From contig JAUXWC010000254.1 of the NCBI GenBank assembly GCA_030685025.1, positions 1-40,114 of the forward strand: 40,114 nt of DNA. Reading direction: 5' to 3'. The notes below the pieces were generated by a model. It did not search any database. It saw only the letters and a list, made by a program, of their open reading frames with translations, and was not told the DNA's origin. Position 1 is the first letter of the stretch, and the number at the start of each line of letters is the position of its first letter. Below are positions 17,116-24,474 of this stretch, piece by piece. The translations under genes and the position numbers were made by a program. Source of the DNA: Rhodoferax sp. (GTDB lineage Bacteria; Pseudomonadota; Gammaproteobacteria; Burkholderiales; Burkholderiaceae_C).

Positions 17116-18288
17116 ATGAAGTTGTTTCAAACCATCAAGCTGGTCCTGGGGAGTTTGCTGATGGCCACCCTGGGGGCCTGCGGCGGGGGTGGCGATGGCG
17201 GCGATGTCGGTGTCAGCACCGGTACCTTGCGTCTGGCCTTGACCGATGCGCCCAGTTGCGGTTATGACGCGGTGAACATCACGGTCCAGAAGGTGCGCGT
17301 GCACCAGAGCGCCACGGCGGGCGACACCGATAGCGGCTGGTCCGAAATGGTGCTGGCGCCGGCCAAGCGTGTGAACCTGCTGACGCTGAGCAACGGGGTA
17401 TTGGAAGAACTTGGCCAGATACCTCTGCCAACTGGCAAATACACGCAGCTCAGGTTGGTCTTGGCCAGCAACGACAGTGCCCAGCCTCTGGCCAATTCGG
17501 TGCGACCCACGGGAGGCGCCGAGGTCGCGCTGAAGACCCCCAGCGGCCAACAGTCCGGCGTCAAGACCAACATCAGCATCGACATCGCGGCCAACCAGAT
17601 GGCTGACTTCGTGCTGGACTTCGATGCCTGCAAATCGGTTGTCTCGGCTGGCAACTCGGGGCAGTATTTGCTCAAGCCGGTGCTCACCGTGGTGCCGCGT
17701 CACATTTCCGGTGTCATGGGCTACGTGGACGCCAGTCTGATCATGGCCAATACCGGTGTGTCGGTGCAGCAGGCGGGCGTGGTTATCAAGGCCACCACAC
17801 CCGACAGCACGGGCAAGTTTGTGCTGCAACCGGTGGCCCCTGGCAGCTACACGCTGGTGCTGACCGGCGCTGGCCGCGCCACCATGGTGGTGACCAATGT
17901 GCCGGTTGCCGCCGACACGGTGATGGCCCTCAACACCACCAACACGCGCCTGACCCCGGCAGTGTCAGCCAGCGGTACGGTCAACGGCAGCGCGACGCTC
18001 GACACGCTGGTGCGCGCCACCCAAACCGTGGCGACTGGCACCACCGTGGAAGTGGTGGGCCGCTTCGTCGACAGCGTCACCGGCAACTACGGTTATGTCT
18101 TGCCGGTCGACGCTCCGCTGGTGGCACCCTACGTGGTGGCGCCAGGCGTGCTGGTGTTCGTGGCGGACAGCGCCGCCGTCGGCAAGTACACGCTTTACGC
18201 GAGCCTGAGCGGGTTCACGGAAAAGAGCAAGGTGCTCGGCACGCTCGGCGCTGGCGCCACCCTTACCAGCAATTTCACGTTTCCGTAG
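17116..18288 (+). CDS. DUF4382-like lipoprotein
   Basis: A 390-residue exported lipoprotein. The signal peptide ends in a lipobox LGAC (Cys22) followed by a glycine run. Residues about 30-175 (GTLRLALTDAPSCGYDAVNI, later LPTGKYTQLRLVL) match the DUF4382 pattern, a domain of bacterial cell-surface lipoproteins. About residues 185-265 resemble a carboxypeptidase-type Ig-like domain (GKFVLQPVAPGSYTLVLTG). The last 120 residues are Thr/Val-rich and beta-like. It should sit on the periplasmic face of a membrane or the cell surface. Function unknown. The ATG at 17116 gives a proper signal peptide; the longer upstream frame does not. Confidence 0.85.
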   Translation: MKLFQTIKLVLGSLLMATLGACGGGGDGGDVGVSTGTLRLALTDAPSCGYDAVNITVQKVRVHQSATAGDTDSGWSEMVLAPAKRVNLLTLSNGVLEELGQIPLPTGKYTQLRLVLASNDSAQPLANSVRPTGGAEVALKTPSGQQSGVKTNISIDIAANQMADFVLDFDACKSVVSAGNSGQYLLKPVLTVVPRHISGVMGYVDASLIMANTGVSVQQAGVVIKATTPDSTGKFVLQPVAPGSYTLVLTGAGRATMVVTNVPVAADTVMALNTTNTRLTPAVSASGTVNGSATLDTLVRATQTVATGTTVEVVGRFVDSVTGNYGYVLPVDAPLVAPYVVAPGVLVFVADSAAVGKYTLYASLSGFTEKSKVLGTLGAGATLTSNFTFP

Positions 18289-18336
18289 CCGCTGGTTTGA
18301 TCTCTCCAGCCGGGCTGTTGCGGCCAAGCAGCTTGC

Positions 18337-18843
18337 TCACCAGGCCGGTCGCACGGGTGCGTGGCGCATTCCGAGCCACTGCAGTTCCAGCAACAGGCCG
18401 ACCGTGACCGCCTGCACGGCAATAAAGGTCTTGCCCAGTAGCGTGGGTGTGACCAACGGTCCCAGCAGCAGGGACAGGCAGGCCAGCACCCACAGCAGGT
18501 TGCCGGCAATCAGGGCCCAGACTGGCGCGCGCGGGATGATGGCGCGGGTGGCGATCCAGGTGATGCCCGCCACATAGGCCAGGATCAGCCAGCCCGATCC
18601 AATCACCAACTGCGCCGGCAGGCCCAGCCACGCGGCCAAGGCGTCGGCCAGCAGCAGTTGCAGCAGACCGGTGGCAGTGCCGGTGGCAGCGTCGAGCCAA
18701 AGTACGCGACGCAGAAAGTGGGGCGACGCGAGCAGGGATGAGACAGACGAGGTGTTGGAGATGGTGTTCTCCGAGAGTTGACAACAGTGGATGGAATGCG
18801 ACGCGGGCCTGGGTGCTGCCCAAGTCGCGTCGGCTTGAATCAT
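18337..18843 (-). CDS. Small integral membrane protein, four predicted helices
   Basis: Up to 168 residues. Four hydrophobic helices are evident: ATGLLQLLLADALAAWLGL, then LVIGSGWLILAYVAGITWIA, VWALIAGNLLWVLACLSLLL and FIAVQAVTVGLLLELQWLGM. A pattern with FLRRVLWLDAATG before the first helix is one I recall from hypothetical Burkholderiales proteins. The true start is uncertain: the ATG at 18843 adds an unlikely N-terminus, and a start nearer 18770 after CGGAGAA would fit better but offers no standard codon in frame. It is divergent from a broken XRE regulator, probably once its regulator. Confidence 0.6.
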   Translation of the reverse strand: MIQADATWAAPRPASHSIHCCQLSENTISNTSSVSSLLASPHFLRRVLWLDAATGTATGLLQLLLADALAAWLGLPAQLVIGSGWLILAYVAGITWIATRAIIPRAPVWALIAGNLLWVLACLSLLLGPLVTPTLLGKTFIAVQAVTVGLLLELQWLGMRHAPVRPAW

Positions 18844-18866
18844 GGGCGCGCTGGCGAGGCCAGTCC

Positions 18867-19306
18867 ATGACCTCGCAGCCCTTCGGCGAGCACCTGCACC
18901 ATTGGCGCCAACACCGGCGCTTGAGCCAGCTCGACCTGGCCGCCGAAGCGGCGATCTTGACCCGTCACCTGAGTTTTGTGGAGACCGGTCGCGCCGTGCC
19001 CAGCCGCGAGATCCGGCCTTGCTGCAGCCACCGATGAACGTGCTGCGACTGAGCCTGCACCCCAGGGGCCTGGCGCCGCAGATCGCCAATCTGGCGCAGT
19101 GGCGCAAGCACCTGTTCGAGCGGCTGCGCCAGCAGATCGCGGGCACCGCCGACCCGACCCTGGTGGCCCTGCTCGACGAGTTGCGCGGCTACCCCGTCCC
19201 CGAAGGCGCCGGCCTGCACCTTGACGGTAACCTATTGAACAAGCTGGGCGGCGCACTGGATGACGGCCAATTCAGCTCTCCCGCATCCACCCCGAATACC
19301 GAGTAA
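18867..19306 (+). pseudogene. Broken XRE/MmyB-type transcription regulator
   Basis: The first 56 codons (18867-19037) encode an XRE helix-turn-helix: FGEHLHHWRQHRRLSQLDLA, then ILTRHLSFVETGRAVPSRE. They then run out of frame into a stop. In another frame, from 19034, comes MNVLRLSLHPRGLAPQIANL followed by AQWRKHLFERLRQQ, the pattern of the MmyB-like ligand-binding half that normally follows about 100 residues later. So the middle is deleted, the frame is changed and the extreme C-terminus is also lost. Intact relatives are DNA-binding repressors or activators next to the gene they control, which fits the divergent membrane protein gene 24 bases away. Confidence 0.72.
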
Positions 19307-19348
19307 AAATCTCGAATACCTCGTAAGGGGTGTTCGGCAGGCTACTGA

Positions 19349-19630
19349 TTCTGTAGCGCCTGTAGCCGAAAGGTCTATGACGTCGCCCACCTGCAGTTGT
19401 TCCAGGTCGATCAGGTTCGGGGCTACGGCGGCGTGGCGTCATCCCGCGCCGGACGACACCCGCTGGCGCAGGGGCTGCACGATCCCAAGGCCAAGAACGC
19501 CGCCCATGGCACCGACCCTGCGGGCAGCGTCCAGCTCGGCCTGGACGGCTCCAGCGCCGCCTTTGTGCCGGCGCGCCGGGCCATGATCTGGCGACTGGCC
19601 GACATGGCGCCCGCCGCCCTCGCGGCATAA
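19349..19630 (+). pseudogene. Fragment of a larger protein (unassigned, HzsA-like tail?)
   Basis: An open frame without its own start reads VYDVAHLQLFQVDQVRGYGG and later DPAGSVQLGLDGSSAAFVPA followed by RRAMIWRL. The second segment resembles, from memory, the end of large secreted cytochrome-associated proteins annotated as hydrazine synthase alpha-like (GSVxIxxDGSxAAFVPARRAMxW). Those continue into a heme-binding CxxCH region that is absent here, because the frame ends in TAA eight bases before the next gene. I regard it as a gene scrap; the assignment is tentative. Confidence 0.4.
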
Positions 19631-19637
19631 TCCCGCC

Positions 19638-20060
19638 ATGCCCGCACCCCCCTCCGAACTGCTTGCCACGCAAGGCCCTGTGGTGTCGGCGATTCGTGCG
19701 CGCTTTCCCGATGCCATGGCGATTTATGCCTTTGGCAGTCAGGTGCAGGGCTCGGCCGGGCCGCACAGCGATTGGGACCTGGCGGTGCTGGTGGCCGGGG
19801 TTGCCGATCCGCTGGTTCTTTGGGATGTGTCTGGAAGCCTGGCCGATGTGCTCGGTGGCCCGGTGGACTTGCTGGACCTGCGTCGCGCCTCGACTGTCAT
19901 GCAATACCAGGTCATCACCACCGGCAAGCGTCTGTGGTCGGTGGGTCTGCCGGCCAGTCTGTTTGAGACCTTTGTGCTGAGCGAAAAGACGGCATTGGAC
20001 GAGGCACGCGCGCCCTTGATGGCCGATATTCAACGCACCGGGAAGATCCATGGCCGATGA
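19638..20060 (+). CDS. mntA: MntA-type nucleotidyltransferase antitoxin
   Basis: A 140-residue minimal nucleotidyltransferase. YAFGSQVQGSAGPHSDWDLA contains G-S-x10-D-x-D, the active-site signature by which MntA antitoxins transfer AMP to the HepT toxin. A third acidic position is likely in VDLLDLRRAS. It overlaps the HepT gene by 11 bases, so the two are coupled. The order antitoxin-toxin fits type VII modules. It is bordered by gene fragments on both sides, as is common for such modules. The symbol is given by family; activity is inferred. Confidence 0.87.
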   Translation: MPAPPSELLATQGPVVSAIRARFPDAMAIYAFGSQVQGSAGPHSDWDLAVLVAGVADPLVLWDVSGSLADVLGGPVDLLDLRRASTVMQYQVITTGKRLWSVGLPASLFETFVLSEKTALDEARAPLMADIQRTGKIHGR

Positions 20061-20460
20061 CGTCTTGATCAACAAATCCGCAACCGTCGAGCGCTGCGTG
20101 GCCCGTGCGCGCGAGGAGTATGCGCGTGACCCGGTCAACTTCGCCACCGACTTCACACGTCAGGACGCCGCCGTCCTGAACATTCAGCGCGCCTGCGAGG
20201 CGGTGCTGGACATGGGCCAGCATCTGGTGCGTCGTGAAGGGCTGGGCGTGCCTCAAAGCGCCCGAGACGTGTTTGAGTTGATGGCACGCGGCAATTGGAT
20301 CGACGCCCCACTGGCCGAAGCGCTCAAGCGCATGGTTGCGTTTCGCAACATCGCGGTTCACGACTACCAGAGCCTGCTGCTGCCCATTCTGGTCAACGTT
20401 ATCACCGGCCATCTGGATGAGTTCCTGGCCTTTACCCGCATCGTGTTGCAGCGCGGGTGA
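20050..20460 (+). CDS. hepT: HepT-type HEPN RNase toxin (DUF86)
   Basis: A 136-residue helical protein of the HepT/DUF86 family. FRNIAVHDYQ near residue 100 supplies the R-x4-H-x-Y motif: Arg and His form the RNase site, and the Tyr is the residue AMPylated by MntA in characterised pairs. Other family marks are AVLNIQRACEAVLDMGQHLV and FELMARGNWID. Both catalytic and target residues are intact, so the toxin should be functional if its antitoxin is. It belongs to a different HEPN branch from the protein at 3348-3743. Confidence 0.9.
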   Translation: MADDVLINKSATVERCVARAREEYARDPVNFATDFTRQDAAVLNIQRACEAVLDMGQHLVRREGLGVPQSARDVFELMARGNWIDAPLAEALKRMVAFRNIAVHDYQSLLLPILVNVITGHLDEFLAFTRIVLQRG

Positions 20461-20513
20461 TGCCGTGGGGGAGCCGGTTGCCGAAGTAGGGTCCGACGTC
20501 GGGTGGCGTCGGT

Positions 20514-20693
20514 GGCAACGTGAACGACTCGCGCACTCACATTGAGACCTGGAACACGCTGTGTCGGGTCGCCGGGCGTGTCGACTTCCTCTACGTGGCC
20601 GACTCGAAACTGTGCTCGCGCGACTACATGGACCATGTTTCAAGAAACCATCGCATACCTGACCCGTATGTCCGCTGGTGTCGCTTCGGATGA
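20514..20693 (+). mobile_element. Transposase scrap (IS1634-like)
   Basis: Sixty codons without a start read NDSRTHIETWNTLCRVAGRV and then DFLYVADSKLCSRDYMDHV before a stop. This fits the conserved core around the second catalytic Asp of IS1634-type DDE transposases as I remember them (GNTND...FLYVADSKLCT). No terminal repeats or other transposase parts are near, so it is a leftover of an old insertion. It lies directly after the MntA-HepT pair. Confidence 0.55.
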
Positions 20694-20727
20694 ACCCCGC
20701 CAACAGCACTCAAGCCTTGGCCGGGGC

Positions 20728-21558
20728 TTAACCGAAGGTGAACGCCGACAGCGTCGTTTCCATCACTCGGTCTGAAAACACCTTGCGACCGGCATCCTGG
20801 CCGGCAGCACCCGCCACGGTCATCAGCGGGATCAGGTGTTCCTCCGCGCCCGGTGGGTGGCATTGCCTGGCACCAGGTGCCTGCTCCCAGTTCGCCAGCA
20901 AGCGATAGCGCTCCCGCGGGCTGGACTCGACCGCTTTGGTAAGCCAAGCGTCGAAAGCATCGGACACCGGGCCGTATTGCGGGTTGCCATAGCCGCGCAT
21001 GTTGTGAAAACTCATACCGCTGCCGATGATCAGCACATCCTGGTCGCGCAGAGCCTCCAACGCACGGCCTGCCTCGATATGCAGCGTAGGGTCCAGTGAG
21101 GTGTGCAGCGAGACTTGCACCACCGGAATGTCGGCGTTCGGAAAAATCAGCCTGAGCGGAATGAACATGCCATGGTCAAAGCCGCGTTGTGGGTCTGGGG
21201 CGCTGGCAGCACCGGCAGCGGTCAGCGTCTTCACGATCTGATCTGCCAGGGCCGGGGCACCCGGGGCGGGATACTTCAGATCGTAGGTGTGAGGCGGGAA
21301 GCCGTGGTAGTCATAAATGAGTTCCGGTCGCTCGCCGCTGGTCACGGTCAAACGCGGCTCCAACCAGTGCGCGGACACCATCACGATGGCTTTGGGCGTG
21401 CGAGGCAGGGTGGCGGCCACATTCCTCAAGAAATCGGCCATACGGTGCCACGCGTCTGGCGGGTTCCAATCCATGAAAAAGCAAGGGCCACCGCCGTGGG
21501 GGATGAACCAGGTTGGCATTCTTGCGCCAACGCCAACGCCTGCGGTTGCGTTTGACAT
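20728..21558 (-). CDS. Class III extradiol ring-cleavage dioxygenase (LigB/DODA type)
   Basis: A 276-residue protein of the LigB-like class III dioxygenase family, whose DODA members open catechol rings and use Fe or Zn. Likely metal ligands are His in WFIPHGGGP, His in VSAHWLEP and His in GSGMSFHNMRGYG; FDHGMFIPLRLIFP is also characteristic. The start at 21558 has AAGGAAACC upstream; an in-frame extension lacks support. It diverges from the tetR operon across a 202-base gap. Whether the TetR protein also governs it cannot be told, since the operator lies close to tetR. Confidence 0.9.
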   Translation of the reverse strand: MSNATAGVGVGARMPTWFIPHGGGPCFFMDWNPPDAWHRMADFLRNVAATLPRTPKAIVMVSAHWLEPRLTVTSGERPELIYDYHGFPPHTYDLKYPAPGAPALADQIVKTLTAAGAASAPDPQRGFDHGMFIPLRLIFPNADIPVVQVSLHTSLDPTLHIEAGRALEALRDQDVLIIGSGMSFHNMRGYGNPQYGPVSDAFDAWLTKAVESSPRERYRLLANWEQAPGARQCHPPGAEEHLIPLMTVAGAAGQDAGRKVFSDRVMETTLSAFTFG

Positions 21559-21710
21559 GTTATGGTTTCCTTTTGAGGTAAATAGTCCGGGCATTGCCTT
21601 GGCGCTTGGGCGAAGTATCGCCCGATGCCGAAACCCCGTGGTCACGCACGTCCTTCTCATGATGTTCAGCGCGTTGGGCGTTGGTCAAGACGGCTGCGGC
21701 CCGCATTTTT

Positions 21711-21752
21711 ACAAAGCAATTGCTTGCTAAAAATAGCAATTTTTGCTATCGT
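21711..21752 (+). promoter_or_regulatory. tetR promoter with overlapping tandem operators
   Basis: A perfect 12-base palindrome AAGCAATTGCTT (21714-21725) overlaps the -35 hexamer TTGCTA (21724-21729). A 17-base spacer leads to TATCGT (21747-21752). A second perfect inverted repeat, TTGCTA-AAAA-TAGCAA (21724-21739), lies over the -35 and spacer, and ATAGCAA-TTT-TTGCTAT (21733-21749) reaches the -10. The layout is repeated before the SDR gene at 10943. Transcription would start at about 21759, right at the ATG, so the message may be leaderless. Confidence 0.7.
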
Positions 21753-21760
21753 GCGGCTCC

Positions 21761-22420
21761 ATGGACAAAATGCAGGCCGACACCACCACCGACGCCGACG
21801 CACCCAAGCGCGCGCGCGGCCGGCCGCGCAAGACCTTGGACGAGCGCGATGATGGCAACCGGCGCCAGGCGCTGCTCAGTGCCGCCGCCAAGCTGTTTCG
21901 GCGCCAGGGGTTCGACGGCACCAGCACGCGCGACATCGCCACCGCTGCGGGCATGCAAAGTGGCTCGCCGTTTTACCACTTCAAGAGCAAGGACGCGCTG
22001 CTGTACGCGGTGATGGAGGCCGGCATGTTTTCGGCTATCGAGCGGCAGGCCAAGGCGCTGCAAGGCAAGGCGCCGCCCGCCAATGCTGCCGACGCAATGC
22101 GCCGGTTGATCAAAGCCCACTTCGAGGTGCTGCTAGGCCCCGGCAACGACTTTGTGCCGGTGATGTTGTACGAACACCGTGCGCTCAGCGCGGCCGAGCG
22201 TGCCAAGCTGGCCCAACTGCAGGTCCGCTACGAAGCGGTGTGGACGCCGGTGTTGCAGGCCTTGCACGACAACGGCCAGTTGCAAGCGCCGGTCAAGCTG
22301 TCGCGTCTGCTGATTCTGGGCGCGCTGAACTGGACCGTGCAGTGGTTTGACCGCAGGAAGGGTGCGTCGGTGGATGAACTGACCGACGCGGCCCTGTTGT
22401 TGTTCCTGAGAGCTGATTGA
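21761..22420 (+). CDS. TetR/AcrR family transcription regulator
   Basis: A 219-residue TetR regulator. After a basic N-terminal tail (PKRARGRPRKTL) the helix-turn-helix reads AAKLFRRQGFDGTSTRDIAT followed by AAGMQSGSPFYHFKSKDALL. The C-terminal ligand domain (about 85-215), with VMLYEHRALS and LLILGALNWTVQWFDRRKG, resembles the KstR2-like branch that senses acyl-CoA compounds. It heads an operon with an SDR, an acyl-CoA dehydrogenase and a thioesterase, so an acyl-CoA inducer is a reasonable inference. It probably represses itself and the SDR gene at 10943 through the shared operator. Start: ATG at 21761, with 21770 (third Met codon region) possible. Confidence 0.92.
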   Translation: MDKMQADTTTDADAPKRARGRPRKTLDERDDGNRRQALLSAAAKLFRRQGFDGTSTRDIATAAGMQSGSPFYHFKSKDALLYAVMEAGMFSAIERQAKALQGKAPPANAADAMRRLIKAHFEVLLGPGNDFVPVMLYEHRALSAAERAKLAQLQVRYEAVWTPVLQALHDNGQLQAPVKLSRLLILGALNWTVQWFDRRKGASVDELTDAALLLFLRAD

Positions 22421-22426
22421 TCGGAG

Positions 22427-23314
22427 ATGTTTGTGACCTACGGTTCTGTATTCGCCCCGAACTTGTTCGCGGGCCAGGTGGTGGTGGTAACGGGTGGTGG
22501 CTCGGGCATCGGGCGCTGCGTGGCGCACGAGCTGGCGGCCTTGGGCGCCCACGTGGTGTTGATCGGGCGCAAGCCCGACAAGCTGCAAACGGTGCAGGAC
22601 GAGATCGCGCAGGACGGTGGGCACGCCAGTTTTCAGGTATGCGACATCCGCCAGGAAGACGCGGTCAAGCAAGCGGTGGCGGCGATTGTCAGCGGGCAGG
22701 GCCGCATCGACGGCCTGGTCAACAATGCCGGTGGCCAGTACATGACGCCGCTCGAAGCCATCACGGCCAAGGGCTGGGAGGCGGTGATCGCCACCAACCT
22801 GACTGGCGGCTTCCTGATGGCGCGCGAGTGCTTCACACAGGCCATGAGCAAACAGGGCGGTGCCATTGTCAACATCGTGGCTGATATGTGGGGCTCCATG
22901 CCCGGCATGGCGCACAGTGGCGCGGCGCGTGCGGGCATGGTCAGCTTCACCGAGACGGCGGCGCTGGAGTGGGGCGCACGCGGCGTGCGCGTGAACGCCG
23001 TGGCGCCGGGCTACATCGCCTCCAGCGGCATGGACCATTACCCCGAGGCCATGGGGCCGATGCTGCGCGAGATGGCCAAGACCGTGCCACTGGGGCGTTT
23101 TGGCACCGAGGCCGAGACGGCTGCGGGCATCGTGTTCCTGCTCAGCCCGGCGGCCTCCTTCATCAGCGGCAGCACGCTGCGCATCGACGGCGCGCGGCCG
23201 CAAGTGCGCATGGGCTGGCCGATGCGCGTGGCCGACGGACCAGCGCGCGAGCGCCGGGCGATCAAGCCCTTCAACGGCTTTCATCGCGCGGTTACGCCCA
23301 AGGTGTTTTCGTGA
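22427..23314 (+). CDS. SDR-family protein, PECR/AtuB-like, altered active site
   Basis: A 295-residue SDR. [15 protein letters not shown] is an intact NAD(P)-binding motif and NNAGG is present. Around the active site it reads [20 protein letters not shown]. In peroxisomal 2-enoyl-CoA reductase the matching stretch, as I recall it, is [20 protein letters not shown], where Tyr and Lys are catalytic; here these positions are Val and Glu. The fold and cofactor site appear whole, so it may be a non-standard reductase or a non-catalytic partner. It starts six bases after tetR (GGAG just before ATG) and overlaps the dehydrogenase start by four bases. Confidence 0.87.
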   Translation: [295 protein letters not shown]

Positions 23315-24474
23315 CTGCCAGCACCGAGGACTTGCAGCAAGAAACGCGTCTGCTCGAAGACACCGTGCGCCGCTTTGTGCAGACTGAAGTGGCCCCGCAT
23401 TTGGAGCAGTGGGAGGAGGCGGGCGAGTTCCCGCGCGCACTCTACGCCAGAGCGGCCGAGCTGGGTTGGCTGGCCCTGGGTTACCCGACTGAGTTGGGTG
23501 GTATCGAGGCGCCCTGGCATCTGCGCAATGCCATGACGGTGGCGCTGGCGCGCTATGGCGGCAGCGGCGGCCTGATGGCCAGCCTGTTCAGCCACAACAT
23601 TGGCTTGCCCCCGGTGGTGCGCCACGGTTCGCCGGCATTGCGGCAGAAGGTGATTCCGGGTGTGCTGCGCGGCGAGACGATCGCCGCCCTGGCCATTACC
23701 GAACCGGGTGGCGGCACCGATGTGTCGGCCCTGCGCACCACCGCCCGCCGCGAGGGCGGCGACTACGTGGTGGACGGCGAAAAGGTGTTCATCACCTCCG
23801 GGATGCGCGCCGACTGGCTGACGGTGGCGGTGCGCACCGACCTGAAGAACAAGGGTCCGGGGGGTATCTCGATGTTGATCGTGCCCGGCGATGCGCCGGG
23901 CTTGAGCCGCAATGCGCTCAATAAGATGGGCTGGCTGTGCTCGGACACGGCACAGCTTCGATTTGACGGCGTGCGGGTGCCGGTGGGCAACCTGGTGGGG
24001 CAGGAGGGTGAGGGCTTCAAGATGATCCTCACCAATTTCAATGGCGAGCGCCTGGGCATGTCGGCGATGGCCCTGGGCTTCTCGGAATGCTGCTTTGACG
24101 AGGCGCTGGACTGGGCGCGCCAGCGCAAGACCTTCGGCATGGCTTTGGTGGACCACCAGGTGATTCGCCACAAGCTGGTGGACATGAAGATGCGCATTGA
24201 GTCCACCCGCGCTTGGCTCGATGCGGTGAGCGCCCGGGCCGATGCAGGCGTCAAGGGTCCCGAATGGGTGGCGCAGGTGTGCATGCTCAAGAACCACGCC
24301 ACGCAGACCATGCAGTTCTGCGCCGACCAGGCGGTGCAGATCCTGGGCGGGATGGGTTATATGCGCGGCACCAAGTGCGAACGTATTTATCGCGAGGTGA
24401 AAGTCATGATGATTGGCGGCGGCTCGGAAGAAATCATGAAGGAGCTGGCTTCGCGTCAGCTTGGCTTGTTATGA
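23311..24474 (+). CDS. Acyl-CoA dehydrogenase
   Basis: A 387-residue flavoenzyme, the standard length of the family, which oxidises acyl-CoA to 2-enoyl-CoA and passes electrons to electron-transfer flavoprotein. Typical marks are AITEPGGGTDVSALRTTA (flavin/substrate loop near 130), GEKVFITSG, GEGFKMILTNFNGERLGMSA, ARQRKTFGMAL and the C-terminal QILGGMGYMRGTKCERIYRE. The start is GTG at 23311, overlapping the SDR stop as GTGA; the longer upstream frame reads through the SDR gene in another frame and is not real. Substrate is unknown; resemblance to citronellyl- or isovaleryl-type enzymes is possible given the SDR neighbours. Confidence 0.93.
   Translation: MTASTEDLQQETRLLEDTVRRFVQTEVAPHLEQWEEAGEFPRALYARAAELGWLALGYPTELGGIEAPWHLRNAMTVALARYGGSGGLMASLFSHNIGLPPVVRHGSPALRQKVIPGVLRGETIAALAITEPGGGTDVSALRTTARREGGDYVVDGEKVFITSGMRADWLTVAVRTDLKNKGPGGISMLIVPGDAPGLSRNALNKMGWLCSDTAQLRFDGVRVPVGNLVGQEGEGFKMILTNFNGERLGMSAMALGFSECCFDEALDWARQRKTFGMALVDHQVIRHKLVDMKMRIESTRAWLDAVSARADAGVKGPEWVAQVCMLKNHATQTMQFCADQAVQILGGMGYMRGTKCERIYREVKVMMIGGGSEEIMKELASRQLGLL

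Noticed and set aside
18275-18868. Alternative leftward frame of 197 codons overlapping the small membrane protein
   Set aside because: Rich in His/Arg/Ala without hydrophobic segments; the neighbouring frame gives four clean membrane helices.
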